Shown here one piece after another: positions 11,277-22,257 of a DNA stretch of 64,000 bases (position 1 is its first letter; each line of letters begins with the position of its first letter). A program made the position numbers and the translations under genes. The stretch comes from Scytalidium lignicola. Taxonomy: Eukaryota; Ascomycota; Leotiomycetes. The notes beneath the pieces were generated by a model that worked only from the letters and a program-made list of their open reading frames with translations, had not been told where the DNA came from and did not search any database. The stretch spans positions 20,072-84,071 of the forward strand of contig NCSJ02000186.1 of NCBI GenBank assembly GCA_002812745.2. The letters are read 5' to 3'.

Positions 11277-13444
11277 TTATTGCACATCGGGAGCCATATC
11301 CTTCCCAGCAATCATTTTAACTGACCCTCGAGCAATCTCCGGACTCGATCCTGACGGCGAATTCGCATTTCCATTTCCAAGAGATCCACGCCCCGTAGAC
11401 TCTGTAGCCAACCTGTCCAAGTTCATTGAATTGTTCCTTGAGTCCTCTGTCTTCTTCTTTTCCACCTTCCTAATAGCCTGAGCTGTCAAGTCCTGTCTAA
11501 ACATCCTCTCAAGCACATCCTTCTTTCGGGTCTTGTGATCCCCAATGGAGATTAGCACGCCGGCCGTGATGTTGCACGTGATACTGCAGCAGAGGATGAC
11601 AGTTGTGAGGGCAAATGGACGAACATGATACGATATGGCCCATGTGCAGGTTCCTAGAGCAATTTGTAACATGGAGTGGCAGTCCAGGAGCACGACTATG
11701 GTGATCAGGAGCGAAACTGAGAAGGCGTAATGGGTATCTGTTTCATGGGGTTTGTAGAAGGTGTGAGATCTAGAGAATCTCTTCTGGTGATGGACGAGCC
11801 GCTTTTGTTGTTTGGGCGACAACACAGAATAGTTGCCCAAGATTTGGGTTTTAGATTCGGGATCTAGATCGATGTCCGGATCGCAAGGCGTCGCTGTTGG
11901 CAAATCATTCTTGTTTTGTAGATCGGGCAATGCGCGTTGCCGACGGAGACGCCACGAGAGACGGTGATAATGTGCTATAAATATCATGTGGTAGGTGTCC
12001 ACCGCACGGAATGGAGCTAGGCCATCACCCATTATAGCGAAGAGGGCGACCATAATGTTGTCGATAACATTGACGATGTAGTCTTTGCGACCGCCAACAT
12101 TGATCCAACCGATAAGGAAAAGCACCCAGGCCAGACCGAAAAGAGTAATGAGGGTAGCATAGATAGTTACAAAGAAACCAAGTGCTGTGAGGGGCATGAG
12201 TTGAGAAACCCTAAAAGAATGGTAACGATAAAAACCTACGCTTCTTGACATATGCCCTAAACCCCCGCATACCTCTCTTGAACTTTTCCTTCTTCGAATG
12301 CAACATATGCCTGACACGATCATCCACTTCAGCGATTTCTGCGGCAGTCCAATCTTGAAGCCTCTCTCCGTGAGGTAGGACAGCATAATGCTCTTCATCA
12401 AGTCGCGAAGTTAACGATGTAAGCGTGTAGGTTCGGCCAAGCCTCGACTCCGCCTCCTCTAACGTCTCCTCTTCCTCGGAAGGGATGGACGGTAACGGAC
12501 GCTCGGGTTGTGGCGGTGGTTGTGAGAGTGTATATGTCGGCCGACGGTTGACGTACCTGCCCAAGTCAGGGATGAAGAGAGAGTTCTGGACATTGGTGAG
12601 AGTGGCGAGCATTGAGACTTCAGGATCTTTAATGATATGTTAATCCAGATCGCAGACACGCTAGGATAATTGTAGGCTTCTTACCAATAGTATCTAGGAC
12701 ATCTACCATCTCCGAGTTGTATTGTTCATCTGGGTCCTCGGTGGCAGCCGCGGCAGCCTCGGAGTTGGAAAATTGAGGGAATCGCAACATGGAGTTGGCA
12801 ATAGACATGACGCTGGATCGTCTCCTGGGAGCTGGGGCGCCATCATTCCGGCCCGGTACAGACAGCCCTCCCGGTGGTGGTGGGCCAGGTTGCGTTGAGT
12901 TCTCTTGGACGTCTGGCAGATATCCCGCTCTGCGTTGCGAAGTGTCACGTATTATACTTGCTAGTCCTACCCGCTGCGGATCTGAATGGCTTCGCCTCCG
13001 ATTCACAACCTCGGGCTCCACGACACTACGCTCTGGCTGACCATAAAACAGTCCATTAGAACCGCTGGCGGCTCTAGGTCGCGTTCGCTGAGAGAGCAAG
13101 TAGCTGCTGTGTCGACTCAGCGGGGGCCGTGGTCGACTTGGCATGCCATCCGTAGCCGTAGCAGCAGCAGCAGCAGCAGCAGCATCACCACTAGCGCCAA
13201 ATTGCGCTGAGACAGGTCTCCCTTCATTGCTTCGCACACTGTCCGATCGACTCTGACGGGTTCGCGTATTGATAGATGAGGATGCGCGTCGAATGCGAAT
13301 GCTGGGCGTTTGCCAGGACAACTCAGCGGGATACTCGGTGGGCGTTGGCGTGGGGAGTGGTTGCAGAGAGCGCTGGCGAGGCGTGCTCGGCGGCCATGGC
13401 TGCAACTCCTCGCCCTCGACGATGATTTCGGGGACGTCGGGCAT
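11277..13444 (-). CDS. DUF2985-family integral membrane protein
   Basis: Three exons (13444-12685, 12626-12240, 12184-11277) give 684 residues. The introns are 58 and 55 bp. The N-terminal 250 residues are Pro/Ser/Arg-rich and probably disordered, with a polyalanine run coded by a GCA/CAG repeat near 13161-13183. The second exon carries LTNVQNSLFIPDLGR and a Trp-containing acidic segment. The join of exons 2 and 3 restores YVKKPLGFFVTIY, which starts the first membrane segment. Further hydrophobic segments follow (FSVSLLITIVVLLDCHS, FALTTVILCCSITCN), as does the conserved HRLSWRLRRQ motif after the second hydrophobic stretch. This is the DUF2985 pattern of fungal membrane proteins, whose function is unknown. 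The C-terminal tail is charged and probably cytosolic. No enzymatic motif is visible. Confidence 0.75.
13161..13183. repeat. (GCA/CAG)n microsatellite coding polyalanine in the DUF2985 gene
   Basis: An uninterrupted GCA repeat of about seven to eight units on the plus strand is read on the minus strand as GCT/GCC-type alanine codons within the disordered N-terminus of the DUF2985 protein (AAAAAAAA run). Length variation between strains would change the protein without a frameshift. Confidence 0.7.
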
Positions 13445-15310
13445 GGTTTATGCGGTGTGAAGCAAGCTCATCAAGGACCGAGCAGAAGGGGGAGGAATTG
13501 AAGGAAGGAAGGAGGAAAGAAGGAAAGAAAGAAGGTTTAGAGGTCTAGCCACAAAGAGTCGATGATAGCATTGATTAATTAGTCCAAGTTTCTCGCATTA
13601 GTTATTAGCCCGGATTACTCAGCCCTTGGTCCAGAGAAGAGCTGGACCAGCTTCTTCCGCAGCAACCGCGCGACTCACGCGCCGACGTCATAATCCTGTG
13701 TTTTCCCCCTCCCAAATCCGACTTCCGGTGCAGAATTCGTGCACACATGGCCACTCTCCGCCCTCTGCTTTCTGCTCTCTACTCCTCTCGACTCCTCTCG
13801 ACTCCTCTTTCTCCTCTGCTCCATGATGATTCGTCATTGTGATGGCGGACTGTGCGCGTCAAGCTTTTTCTTCTTCTGCTGACAACACCACTTCTCACCT
13901 TTCTTTCTTTCCCCGCAAAGATATAAATTGAGTACAGTACAGTATTAGCCTGGGCTATCGATTGCGAGGGAAGGGCCTTTGGTCCCAAGGATGCCACGTT
14001 TCCTGCTTCCCGCTACGTATCTCACTCTGTCAAGCACATGGACTTCAAAAGTTTTAAGCAGCAAAAGACGGACGAATAGTCTATGGCTATCATTCAATAA
14101 GGTTGAAACAACGGACAGTAATTATTCCTTGTCGCTTTTTGGCCTTATTTGTCGGGCATAAGTGCGCTTTCCCTTAAGAACAGTTGGAATTGTTCAGTAC
14201 AGTATGTTACAATTTTACCATGCAAAGAGCTTTGAAAAGATGAAAAGATATTCTAAAAAGCCTAAAGGCCTAAAATGAATTGCTCTTTTAACTATTAAAT
14301 GTCTTCTTTGCTGGAAAGGCCTTGGCAACCTGGCTCGCCGGGAGCTAAATATCTCGTAAACACCCTTCCTGCATTGAGCCAAGCATTCTCTAGTACCTAT
14401 TCTGGGTTTTCATGGTTCGATCTAAATCTTTAACCTCTTTATAAAGCTTATAATTGCCTAGTTCAATAATGGCAGGGGTTTTCCAGAACAAATGCTTGCC
14501 AATTATAACCACTCATGGTAGTGCGCTCGGTACATGTACTCTACAAGGAAAGTACTCTACGAGATAGTACTCCTAGAGAAGTTAATAGCTCCCTCTGATG
14601 TGCTCTAGCGAGGTCCTCCAGCGAGGTCCTCCACAGATAGGTTCTATCAATAATCTTGACTCCGAGGACGCAGTTGTGAAGGCAGAAATACGAATCCGGC
14701 GTCCAAATATCTCACTCATGGTTAAAATCCAGAATCTTACTACCACCAAAATATGCGATCACCACAATTCACGCATCATAAGCCGCTGGTGCGATATTTT
14801 ATGGCCAATATGTTGAGCCGAATAGGTCAAGGATTGCGGCTACACCCCGACTCTTGGTCTCACGCCTCATCTAGTCAGCAGAAAATTTGATCTAATATAA
14901 AGTGCGCTATCTGGTTGTTAATCATCCTTAGTAAATTCCCAAACTCAATATCGTATCAAGATGTATGAATATCAGCCTCTACAGGATTTGCATCCTCGAC
15001 TCGTGAGATTAGTGAGATTATTCCCTGCACCAAATAAAAGTGAGGCAGTCAGACGTGAACAAAAACAGCACATTTATCTGTTTTGGATGTTACGGCTACT
15101 TTTGATTTTATAATCCTGGACACGGAAACCTTTTTCGGAATGCATAATAGATATATCTGCTGCAAAAACAAGCCAAAAACCTTTTTCTCGAGGAAGATAG
15201 AATACACAGAATATACTAAGATTCTAAGAAGAGAATCCTAACACCATGTTCTTTATCCACGTATATAACCTACCCCCCAGTTAACTCCAAAGACTCCCTC
15301 AATGCATTCA
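13445..15310. other. Intergenic, 1.9 kb, no supported gene
   Basis: Upstream of the DUF2985 gene lies a purine-rich GGAA/GAAA microsatellite (about 13495-13535, minus-strand 5' leader). A CT-rich repeat of CGACTCCTCT lies at about 13780-13815. Copies of a GTACAGTAC-type motif occur at 13931-13942, 14193-14205 and, in variant form, 14530-14570. Frames are short and lack domains. Confidence 0.5.
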
Positions 15311-18037
15311 TTAAACCTCTTTAATAAACCCAACCTCAACAATTTTATCCGTCGGAACTCTCAAATTCGCAATTTTCGTCCTCGTATTTTCTCTGATCCA
15401 CAGGAAAGCACGCAAAAGAACTCTCCGGATAAGACCCGTACCAGCACGTATCTTCATCTGTTCCTTTCCAATTATATATAATACCTGATGATCATAAGCG
15501 TGTTGGAGCTTGGATAGGTCACGAGCTAATTTCTCGTCCAAGATTTCAGGAGAGTTCTCTTGATTAGAGTTCGAGTTCGAGATTGAGCCGGAATCAACGT
15601 TGGAATCGGGTTTTTGTGGTGGAGATGAGACCTCGGTGCCTGCATCAATTGGGGGTGAGACCTTGTTGCCCATGATGGATCGTTTGTCAGTGTGTTGCCG
15701 GATGAGGTAGTGTCGAACTTGTTCACAAACAAGGCATGCCAGGTCAGGCGTGATGATCACATCCATATATCCATGACGAATTATAAGGCGATAACAATTC
15801 GGAATGCCAAGTCTAGAGATTGTATATCTCTCTTTTAGAGGGATTGTGGGAGTTTCAAGAGGTCGTAAATGGAAGAAAACTGTAATCTCTGGTGCTGCAA
15901 CCAATTTGCTCACGAACTGGCTGAACACAGCCGGTGTCATCTCTCCAGCCTTATCAAAGAAGATCCCAAACCCCCTGATAGGACTGATGACGCCATTTCC
16001 ATAACTATCTGTGAGCATCAACCTCCCATCACTACCCTTCTTAATGAGACGGTTTGTTGGGAAACGGTCATCAGCTTCGGCTTGCCACTGTTGCTCCTTT
16101 CCAAAGCGCCAGAGGATAAAGAGGCAAGTTAGGATGCCAGAGATAGTTAATGTAAACCAGGCTCCACTTGGGACTTTTGTGAGTGCACTAGAGAGATAAA
16201 GGCCATCAAGGCAGGAGATTGTTAACCATGGAATAAACACGATGGCAGGATGTAACCGCCAAACAATTAAGGCGGCAAGGGAGACCATGCAAGTATCGAA
16301 GAAAGTGACGAACATGACACAAACACTGTTGAAGTTGTTGAGTGAGAAGTTTTTGATGGGTTGGAGAGCTTACCCATATGCGTTTCCTAAAGATGTTGTC
16401 TAAAAGTAGAAATTAATACCNTTTTTTTGCTCGGATGCAGCACAGAACTTACGTTGTTGAATATTGCAGCGACCAGGACGGTCGCAACCATCATAATCCA
16501 ATTAAGAAATGGCACGTATAATTGTCCATAAAACACATTTGAAGTATGAACTACCTTAACTTGTGGAAAGTACGAAAGTTTCATGATTTGGGCCATAAGC
16601 TTCATTTCCGTCAACTAGAGCATAAGAATGGAGGGCTGAGGCCATACCTGAAACGTAGCCGTAATAATCGCCTGCGATGCAACGATAGCTGCCAGAATAG
16701 CAATAACCAGGGCCGGATAAAGTGTCCCTGGTGGAGCGGAGTTAAAGAAAGGATTTGAATACGCTCCTGGGTGAATGCTGATATACGCTGCCTGTCCAGT
16801 ATATGCCAAAAGCAAACATGGGAATGCATAGCATAACCAACTTAACTGAATAGCTCTCCTACTAAAAGCTCCAAGATCAGCAAAGAGAGCCTCCACCCCT
16901 GTGAAAGCTAATAATACTCCACCAAGTTGCTTCCATCCCTCCGTCTTATGCTTAGCTAAGAATGCAAACGCAAAACTAGGGGAGAAAGCTTTTAGAACTG
17001 TAAAGTCGAACTTAACCAAGTTATAGATACCAAAACTCGCATTAAATCCTAGCCAAATAATGACAACGGGAGCAAAGAACGTGGCGATCTTCGAGGTGCC
17101 AAACGGCTGTATAAGAAACAAGAGTATGAGGATCCCACAAGTAGTCCCAACCACAGTAGACTTCTCAATATCAGGCTTCACGACGTTGAGACCTTGAACT
17201 GCACCAAGGACGGATTGTGCCGGTGTGAGTACTCCATCGGACATTACCATCGAGACAGCAAGCACGCCAATTACTTTGAGGAGAACACGGAGGAAACCGC
17301 TCTTCTCAATAATTGAGCGAAGGTGTCGGGTCGGTGGCTCCAGGTCGCCAGTTTTATAACGCTCCATTTTAATCAGGGAAGCCTCACGCGGATCACGCTG
17401 AGTGATATGTGCCTATTGTTATATCTAATTAGATTAGTCTCAAAAAGAAGGTAATGGTGAAGACAACTTACGTATCTCGAAAGTAAGGAATAGGTACTAA
17501 ACGTCCCTCCTTCACCTTCATTATCAGCACGAAGAATGACAAGGACGTATTTCACTGTCACCATCATAGTCAACGACCATATGACAATCGACAAGACCCC
17601 TACAAGATCCTCATATGACGGCTCAGATGTGAACGTGGAGGAAAACACATATAGAGGACTGGTTCCAATATCGCCATATATAACGCCGATGGATTGATAC
17701 GCAAGCCACAGAAGGATTCTACCTTTGAATACCTACGCAAGTCAGCTACACAACATTCTTTCTCTTTCTCAATTCATTAGAGCCACGGTGAGATAAGACA
17801 TACCTGCTTCTTCTTAAAATCACTAGCCAATCTCAGCCCAGAATCTTCATCCTCACCACCCTCACCATCAGCCAGTCTCAAGCTCCCCCTCCGATCCAAA
17901 GACCTCGTCCGTGCTCTCAGACTCCGCCGATCAGATGGTGTCCTCGAGCGTGCCGGGTAAATTCCTCCAACACCACTGGCTTCAGCACTGCGTCCGTCAT
18001 GGATATGAGCAATCTCCGCAATACGAATCGACGCCAT
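15311..18037 (-). CDS. HAK/KUP-type potassium transporter
   Basis: This is a high-affinity K+ uptake protein of the plasma membrane (KUP/HAK/KT family; fungal HAK1-like). Six exons (18037-17804, 17732-17472, 17412-16648, 16599-16453, 16399-16374, 16325-15311) give 815 residues, the usual family size. The fifth exon is only 26 bp. The N-terminal 75 residues are Arg/Ser-rich and cytosolic. The family signature VIYGDIGTSPLYVF opens exon 2, followed by VMSDGVLTPAQSVLGA in exon 3, QIMKLSYFPQVKVVHTS in exon 4 and FVTFFDTCMVSLA in exon 6. About 12 hydrophobic segments are seen, then a long soluble C-terminal domain ending in VGFIKEV. The 48-bp intron before LMAQIMKLS uses an AAG acceptor. A nearer TAG acceptor would add five residues not seen in homologues. 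All joins keep frame. Identification is secure. Confidence 0.93.
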
Positions 18038-19118
18038 TGAAATCTATTTCGGCCCAGAGTTGCCGAATACCAAGACGGATAGAGCGGGCGCTACTCGCGT
18101 TGGTGCCGGGGCCGCCTATCTCGCAGTTACCCTGCAATTAGATCTCGAGAAATACAGATCTGAGAAGCGGGATATTTCTTTTTCCTTAATGAACTAACTG
18201 TTGGAGGGTTGAAGAATAAAATCATAGTCCTCTGTCACGCAAACATCTTGAAAGGGCACCTGATGGCAGAGGCTATCCAGGATAGTAGCTACTTTCCTGG
18301 CTTGATAAAAAATACCTCATATCATGACTTAATCCCTCATATAAAACAAACTAAGGTAGCCATGACGGGAAGCCAGACCACACCGCCTATACCATTAAAG
18401 GGGCCTTTTTAATTCTTTCGAGATCGCCCCCTCAAACATGTGATGGCACCAGTCTCTATTGCAGCGGGGTTATGGCGAGATGGGTTGTGGCTATGCTACC
18501 AGTCAAAATGGTGACATTCCTCTTAGTCTCTCTCAAACCCGCTTTCCATGCAGAAAGGGTTGTGCTTGTCATTCAACCACTAGAAACCCCAGCACGTTAA
18601 CTACTAGAACTTGGGAGATTGGTAGGATAAAATTTATGGCTTTTTTATCGCATTGCATTAATGTCTAAATAGGATAAATTAGCAGATGTACAGTACAGGA
18701 TATATATCAGCCTATTCTAATCACTGTTTTGTTCCAAATGCTTGAAACATGTACGCCGCAATTTATTAAAAGGCAAAAGGTCCAAAAGTAAATACTCATT
18801 GCCAAAATATCTACCTTGTTCAACAGAACGTCGCTTTCTCAAGTTTGTTTTAGCGTCCCAATTTCTCTCCAGTTTTAAAACTTATCTAATAAATCGGATG
18901 CATTTCGCCAAGACTAAACACAATTCCCATACAAGTACCTCATAGCTATGTGTAACAGTGTCAAACTTAAATCTATTCTGCTAAATTGGGCAAACTCCGC
19001 TATCTATGGTGTTTCTGTGTTCTGAAAAAAAGTCTTCCGCACGCCTTTCAAATGCATTTAAGATTCCACTATATGTAGATCATTTATCCACATTTTCAAT
19101 CCAAATCATATCCTCTGA
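18038..19118. other. Intergenic, 1.1 kb, no supported gene
   Basis: This stretch separates the HAK gene (promoter side) from the 3' end of the MFS gene. It is moderately AT-rich with short frames that lack domains. A TGTACAGTACAGG motif lies near 18688-18700. Confidence 0.5.
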
Positions 19119-21000
19119 TCACTTACCTTTAGCCTTCCCCTCTACTTTCTCTGGTAACCATTTCAGCGCGATATTAAGGCCGGCCGCGTACACAATCATA
19201 ACAACCCAAGCGAGATACCCAAAGGCTATCTGGATCTTTGCACCAGTTGCAAATATGCTAGCGAACAATGCAGGAGCAACAGCACGAAGACCAGATATTA
19301 TTGTAAGTGCCAGAGCATTCACAGTACCAAGTGTAGCAGGCGTCGGAGATATGTCGTTCGTAGCAAGAGTTACTCCGGCTGGGAAAGTTAGTAAAGATGA
19401 GAAAAGTGGCAGACGCACAGGTTGGTTTGAGAGACACGGGGACTTACTAAATGCCATAGATACACCACTTCCGAGAGACATGAGAGGAGGAAAAATTATC
19501 CAAAAGAGAGCTTTCATATCATGCCGTAAGAGTGTGTTGCACAGTGGATGGCCAGCAAACATAATAGGCCAGATAATAGCGCAAGCACGCAAGATAGCTC
19601 CATTGCCAAAACGATGATGAAGAGGCGGGAAAACAAAAAGGATCCATATTGCTTGAGAGGCACCAGCGACTGCCATTGTAACAGAGATGTAAAGTGGAGA
19701 AAAACCCAGGCCGCCAAGTTTCACATCAGTAAACAAAAAGATAGGCACCACTATTATAATTATTAGCTGCCAGCCCAACAACCTAATGGTGACAAACAAG
19801 AACATATATAGACGACAAAATATGAATATCATTACCTGCAGTAAATGCAAGTCCTAAGGACATGACATATCCACTGATAAAGAGGACAGTAGCAACGCCC
19901 GGATATTTCACTATATCTCTTGTTGACATCGATCCGTTTTGTTTAGAATCTTTAAGAGATTTACGATCTAGAGTCTTGGTTCTTGTTAACGAGACCTATC
20001 AGAATAATGGAGGAGATTCTGACCTCTTTAATAAATAATGCACTAGTAACAGCAGTGCTTATGGCTATTAACCCAGTACATAACGTTGGAAGAGCATAGG
20101 GAAAGTCCCTGAGAAACTTTACCTTCCCAAAAAGGGAGGGGTATTGAGTGGCCGGTTCGGCCAACACGCCGCCTAGAATCTTATTAGTCTCACGACAAGA
20201 TCACAATCAATTAAGGGATATAAAAGCTGACCAAGAAGAGGACCAAATAATATGCCAAGGTTTCCAGTGAAAGCAAAATAACTGAATGCCTGAGCCTGTG
20301 TCTTCCTCGTGCTATTCTCGCTAATCATTGCTCGCACAGTACTATGACAGAGTTCGATTAGCAGCGTTAGATTAACTCATTAAAGGGAGGGAAACTTACA
20401 CAACAGTTCCAGCAAAAATGCCAGCAAAGCACCTAAACAAGACCATCTGCCAAATAGTTTTGCTGAAACCAAACATGGACGTTGCGATAGAACAGCCGAC
20501 CAATGAAATAACCAACACCGGTTTTCTCCCAAAACGATCTGCAGCCAGACCCCAGGAAAGCATGAGTAACATTTGGGTCAAAGAAAATAGAGATTCCTAG
20601 AATTGTAGTAAATATATATCTCATATCAAACAGCAGCCTTATAATCAATCAGCTTAAGGATACCCACGATTAGACCAGCATAAAACCCCACATCTGCTTC
20701 ATCCAGATTACCGGTCTCCCAAATCATCTTGTTAATAAACGGAAAGATGGAAAAGAAGGCTATTGGTTCGACCAGCCGTGCGTAGCAAAGAAGAAATATT
20801 TGTGTCTTAGGTAAAGGGGTGTCGTCATCCTCCTCATCTGGCTGATTAGGCGCATCAACACCAGCACCACTGGCGTGCGTGGTGGAAGGTAACCCATGCT
20901 CAGTGTATGGTAGAACATCTTCCGAGTTGGCCTCGAGTAGCCCAGTAGTCTCGTTGACATCAACCTCATCGAAGTCACCAATCTTGGGGGTAGGGGCCAT
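19119..21000 (-). CDS. Major facilitator superfamily transporter (DHA1-like, yeast YCR023C group)
   Basis: Seven exons (21000-20668, 20596-20400, 20341-20232, 20172-20024, 19974-19836, 19750-19448, 19378-19119) give 496 residues and keep frame throughout. The acidic soluble N-terminus is followed by the first membrane segment, which starts at LLCYARLVEPIAFFS. Loop 2-3 carries the MFS signature GLAADRFGRKP. Later parts include GTVVTVRAMISENS, GILFGPLLGG, the linker KETLDRKSL, and six further hydrophobic segments ending at WLPEKVEGKAKGK. The pattern resembles fungal relatives of yeast YCR023C, which are vacuolar or endomembrane MFS proteins of unknown substrate. The ATG at 21000 is preferred over an upstream TTG. 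The first intron has a GTGGGT donor. The stop TGA overlaps a GTAAGTGA sequence, so a further intron and longer tail are possible. Confidence 0.82.
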
Positions 21001-21442
21001 GGTTGTGATCAATTAACGTTGAATGAAGACACAGGTTTGAAAGCCTCAAATGGGAAGGTGCTTGCAGAAGAGTCCTAGACGGCGCTACTGCAGCGAGAGG
21101 TTTTGCCTCCAAACTATTGGCTAACAACAATTCGTGCAATTGAAAGTAAATTCATCCAATCGACACCAAAGAGAAGGAGTGTTAGGTATGTAATGGTTGT
21201 TTGTGGAAGGAAGGTGAGAGAGGATGTTGAAGGGGAAAGGAAGCCCCAGTTAAAGACTTAGCTAAGCTCTGCCTGTAAATTAAATCCCCGACTTTATCCT
21301 ACCTACACGAACGCGTACAAGTAGATCGGATCGCTATGGGAGCTCGGCTAAAAAACCCCTCTCCGAAGTTTGCATAAAATTTAATTAAAAGAAGGCAAAT
21401 AAGAAAGGAGAAAAAAATAGCACAAATGGAAGAGAAATAATT

Positions 21443-21500
21443 AAAAAAATTGTAATTTAATGGATTCGAACCATCATAATCTTCAATCCAATGATGCACA
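21443..21500 (-). other. Second B box-like T-arm and T7 terminator downstream of the tRNA
   Basis: Immediately 3' of the tRNA on the same strand, GGTTCGAATCC (complement of 21462-21472) repeats the B-box consensus. It can form a T-arm with a GATGG/CCATT stem. No matching A box or acceptor stem is seen. A run of seven T on the minus strand (21443-21449) could end polymerase III transcription of the tRNA together with this part. It may be the relic of a tandem tRNA or the body of a short SINE. Confidence 0.45.
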
Positions 21501-21502
21501 TT

Positions 21503-21591
21503 GGCGGTGCTGGGAATCGAACCCAGATTGAAACGGATTAGTCGAGGCTTTTTAACCACAACGTCACGTGCTACCATTACACCACACCACC
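21503..21591 (-). tRNA. tRNA gene, probably intron-containing, anticodon tentatively GTG (His)
   Basis: On the minus strand an 89-nt unit has a 7-bp acceptor stem (GGTGGTG with CACCGCC, one G-T pair). It has a D-arm GTG-TAATGGTAG-CAC and a perfect T-arm CTGGG-TTCGATT-CCCAG. The internal promoter boxes fit RNA polymerase III consensus: A box TGGTGTAATGG (21574-21584) and B box GGTTCGATTCC (21513-21523). Length and position suggest an intron of about 17-20 nt after the anticodon. Reading TTGTGG as the loop start gives anticodon GTG. The anticodon stem then pairs imperfectly, so identity is uncertain. A decayed tRNA or a tRNA-derived SINE head is the alternative. A T7 run lies downstream at 21443-21449. 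Confidence 0.65.
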
Positions 21592-22257
21592 TAGAGGCTT
21601 TGATAGTGATCTCGTATTTTACTCTAATTACATCAAGCTTATTTTTGCTTGATAATGTAGCGTGTATGGACAATGAGAATCAACCACTTGGATTTTGACA
21701 AGAACATGTGGCTAATCCTTGCAGCTTGAGTGACGACGTTGTTTTATATTTTTCATATTTCAATACTAATTCTTCGTAGAATATTATATACTAGGAATTA
21801 CTTCTACATTATAGAGTCTCTAGATCGTGGGGTTCTCCAACAGCTCCAAATGTATTCACGCACAATACATAGCCCACAAGAATGGTTTTCTTCTTGCCAA
21901 TACAATAGCCTAGGTAAAATATTTCCGAGGAATACTTAGAATTACTAAGAAAACAGAATTCACAAAATATCTCTTAATTACCGACTTACTCAAAGTTAAA
22001 CCCGAATCTGAGAACCTAGACATGATGTCTATTCTATCAATGTCTCAGGTTTTGTCCGTAAAGTTCTAGAAATGTTCTTATCCCCTTTTTATTTTAAACT
22101 GTAGATAGAAGATGCTGATATTTATTCTGAAGGATAAATACTTAGCTTCTACTAATAAACTCTGTTTGTGACAGTTAATTATGCGTGGGGAGCCAAATGC
22201 TCAGCACAAGGTACTACCCACATCTACCAATTCCACATGTACTTATCTTAAATCCGC
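21592..22257. other. Intergenic between tRNA and P450
   Basis: This AT-leaning sequence lies downstream of the P450 stop. I see no gene, RNA structure or repeat that I can support. Confidence 0.45.
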
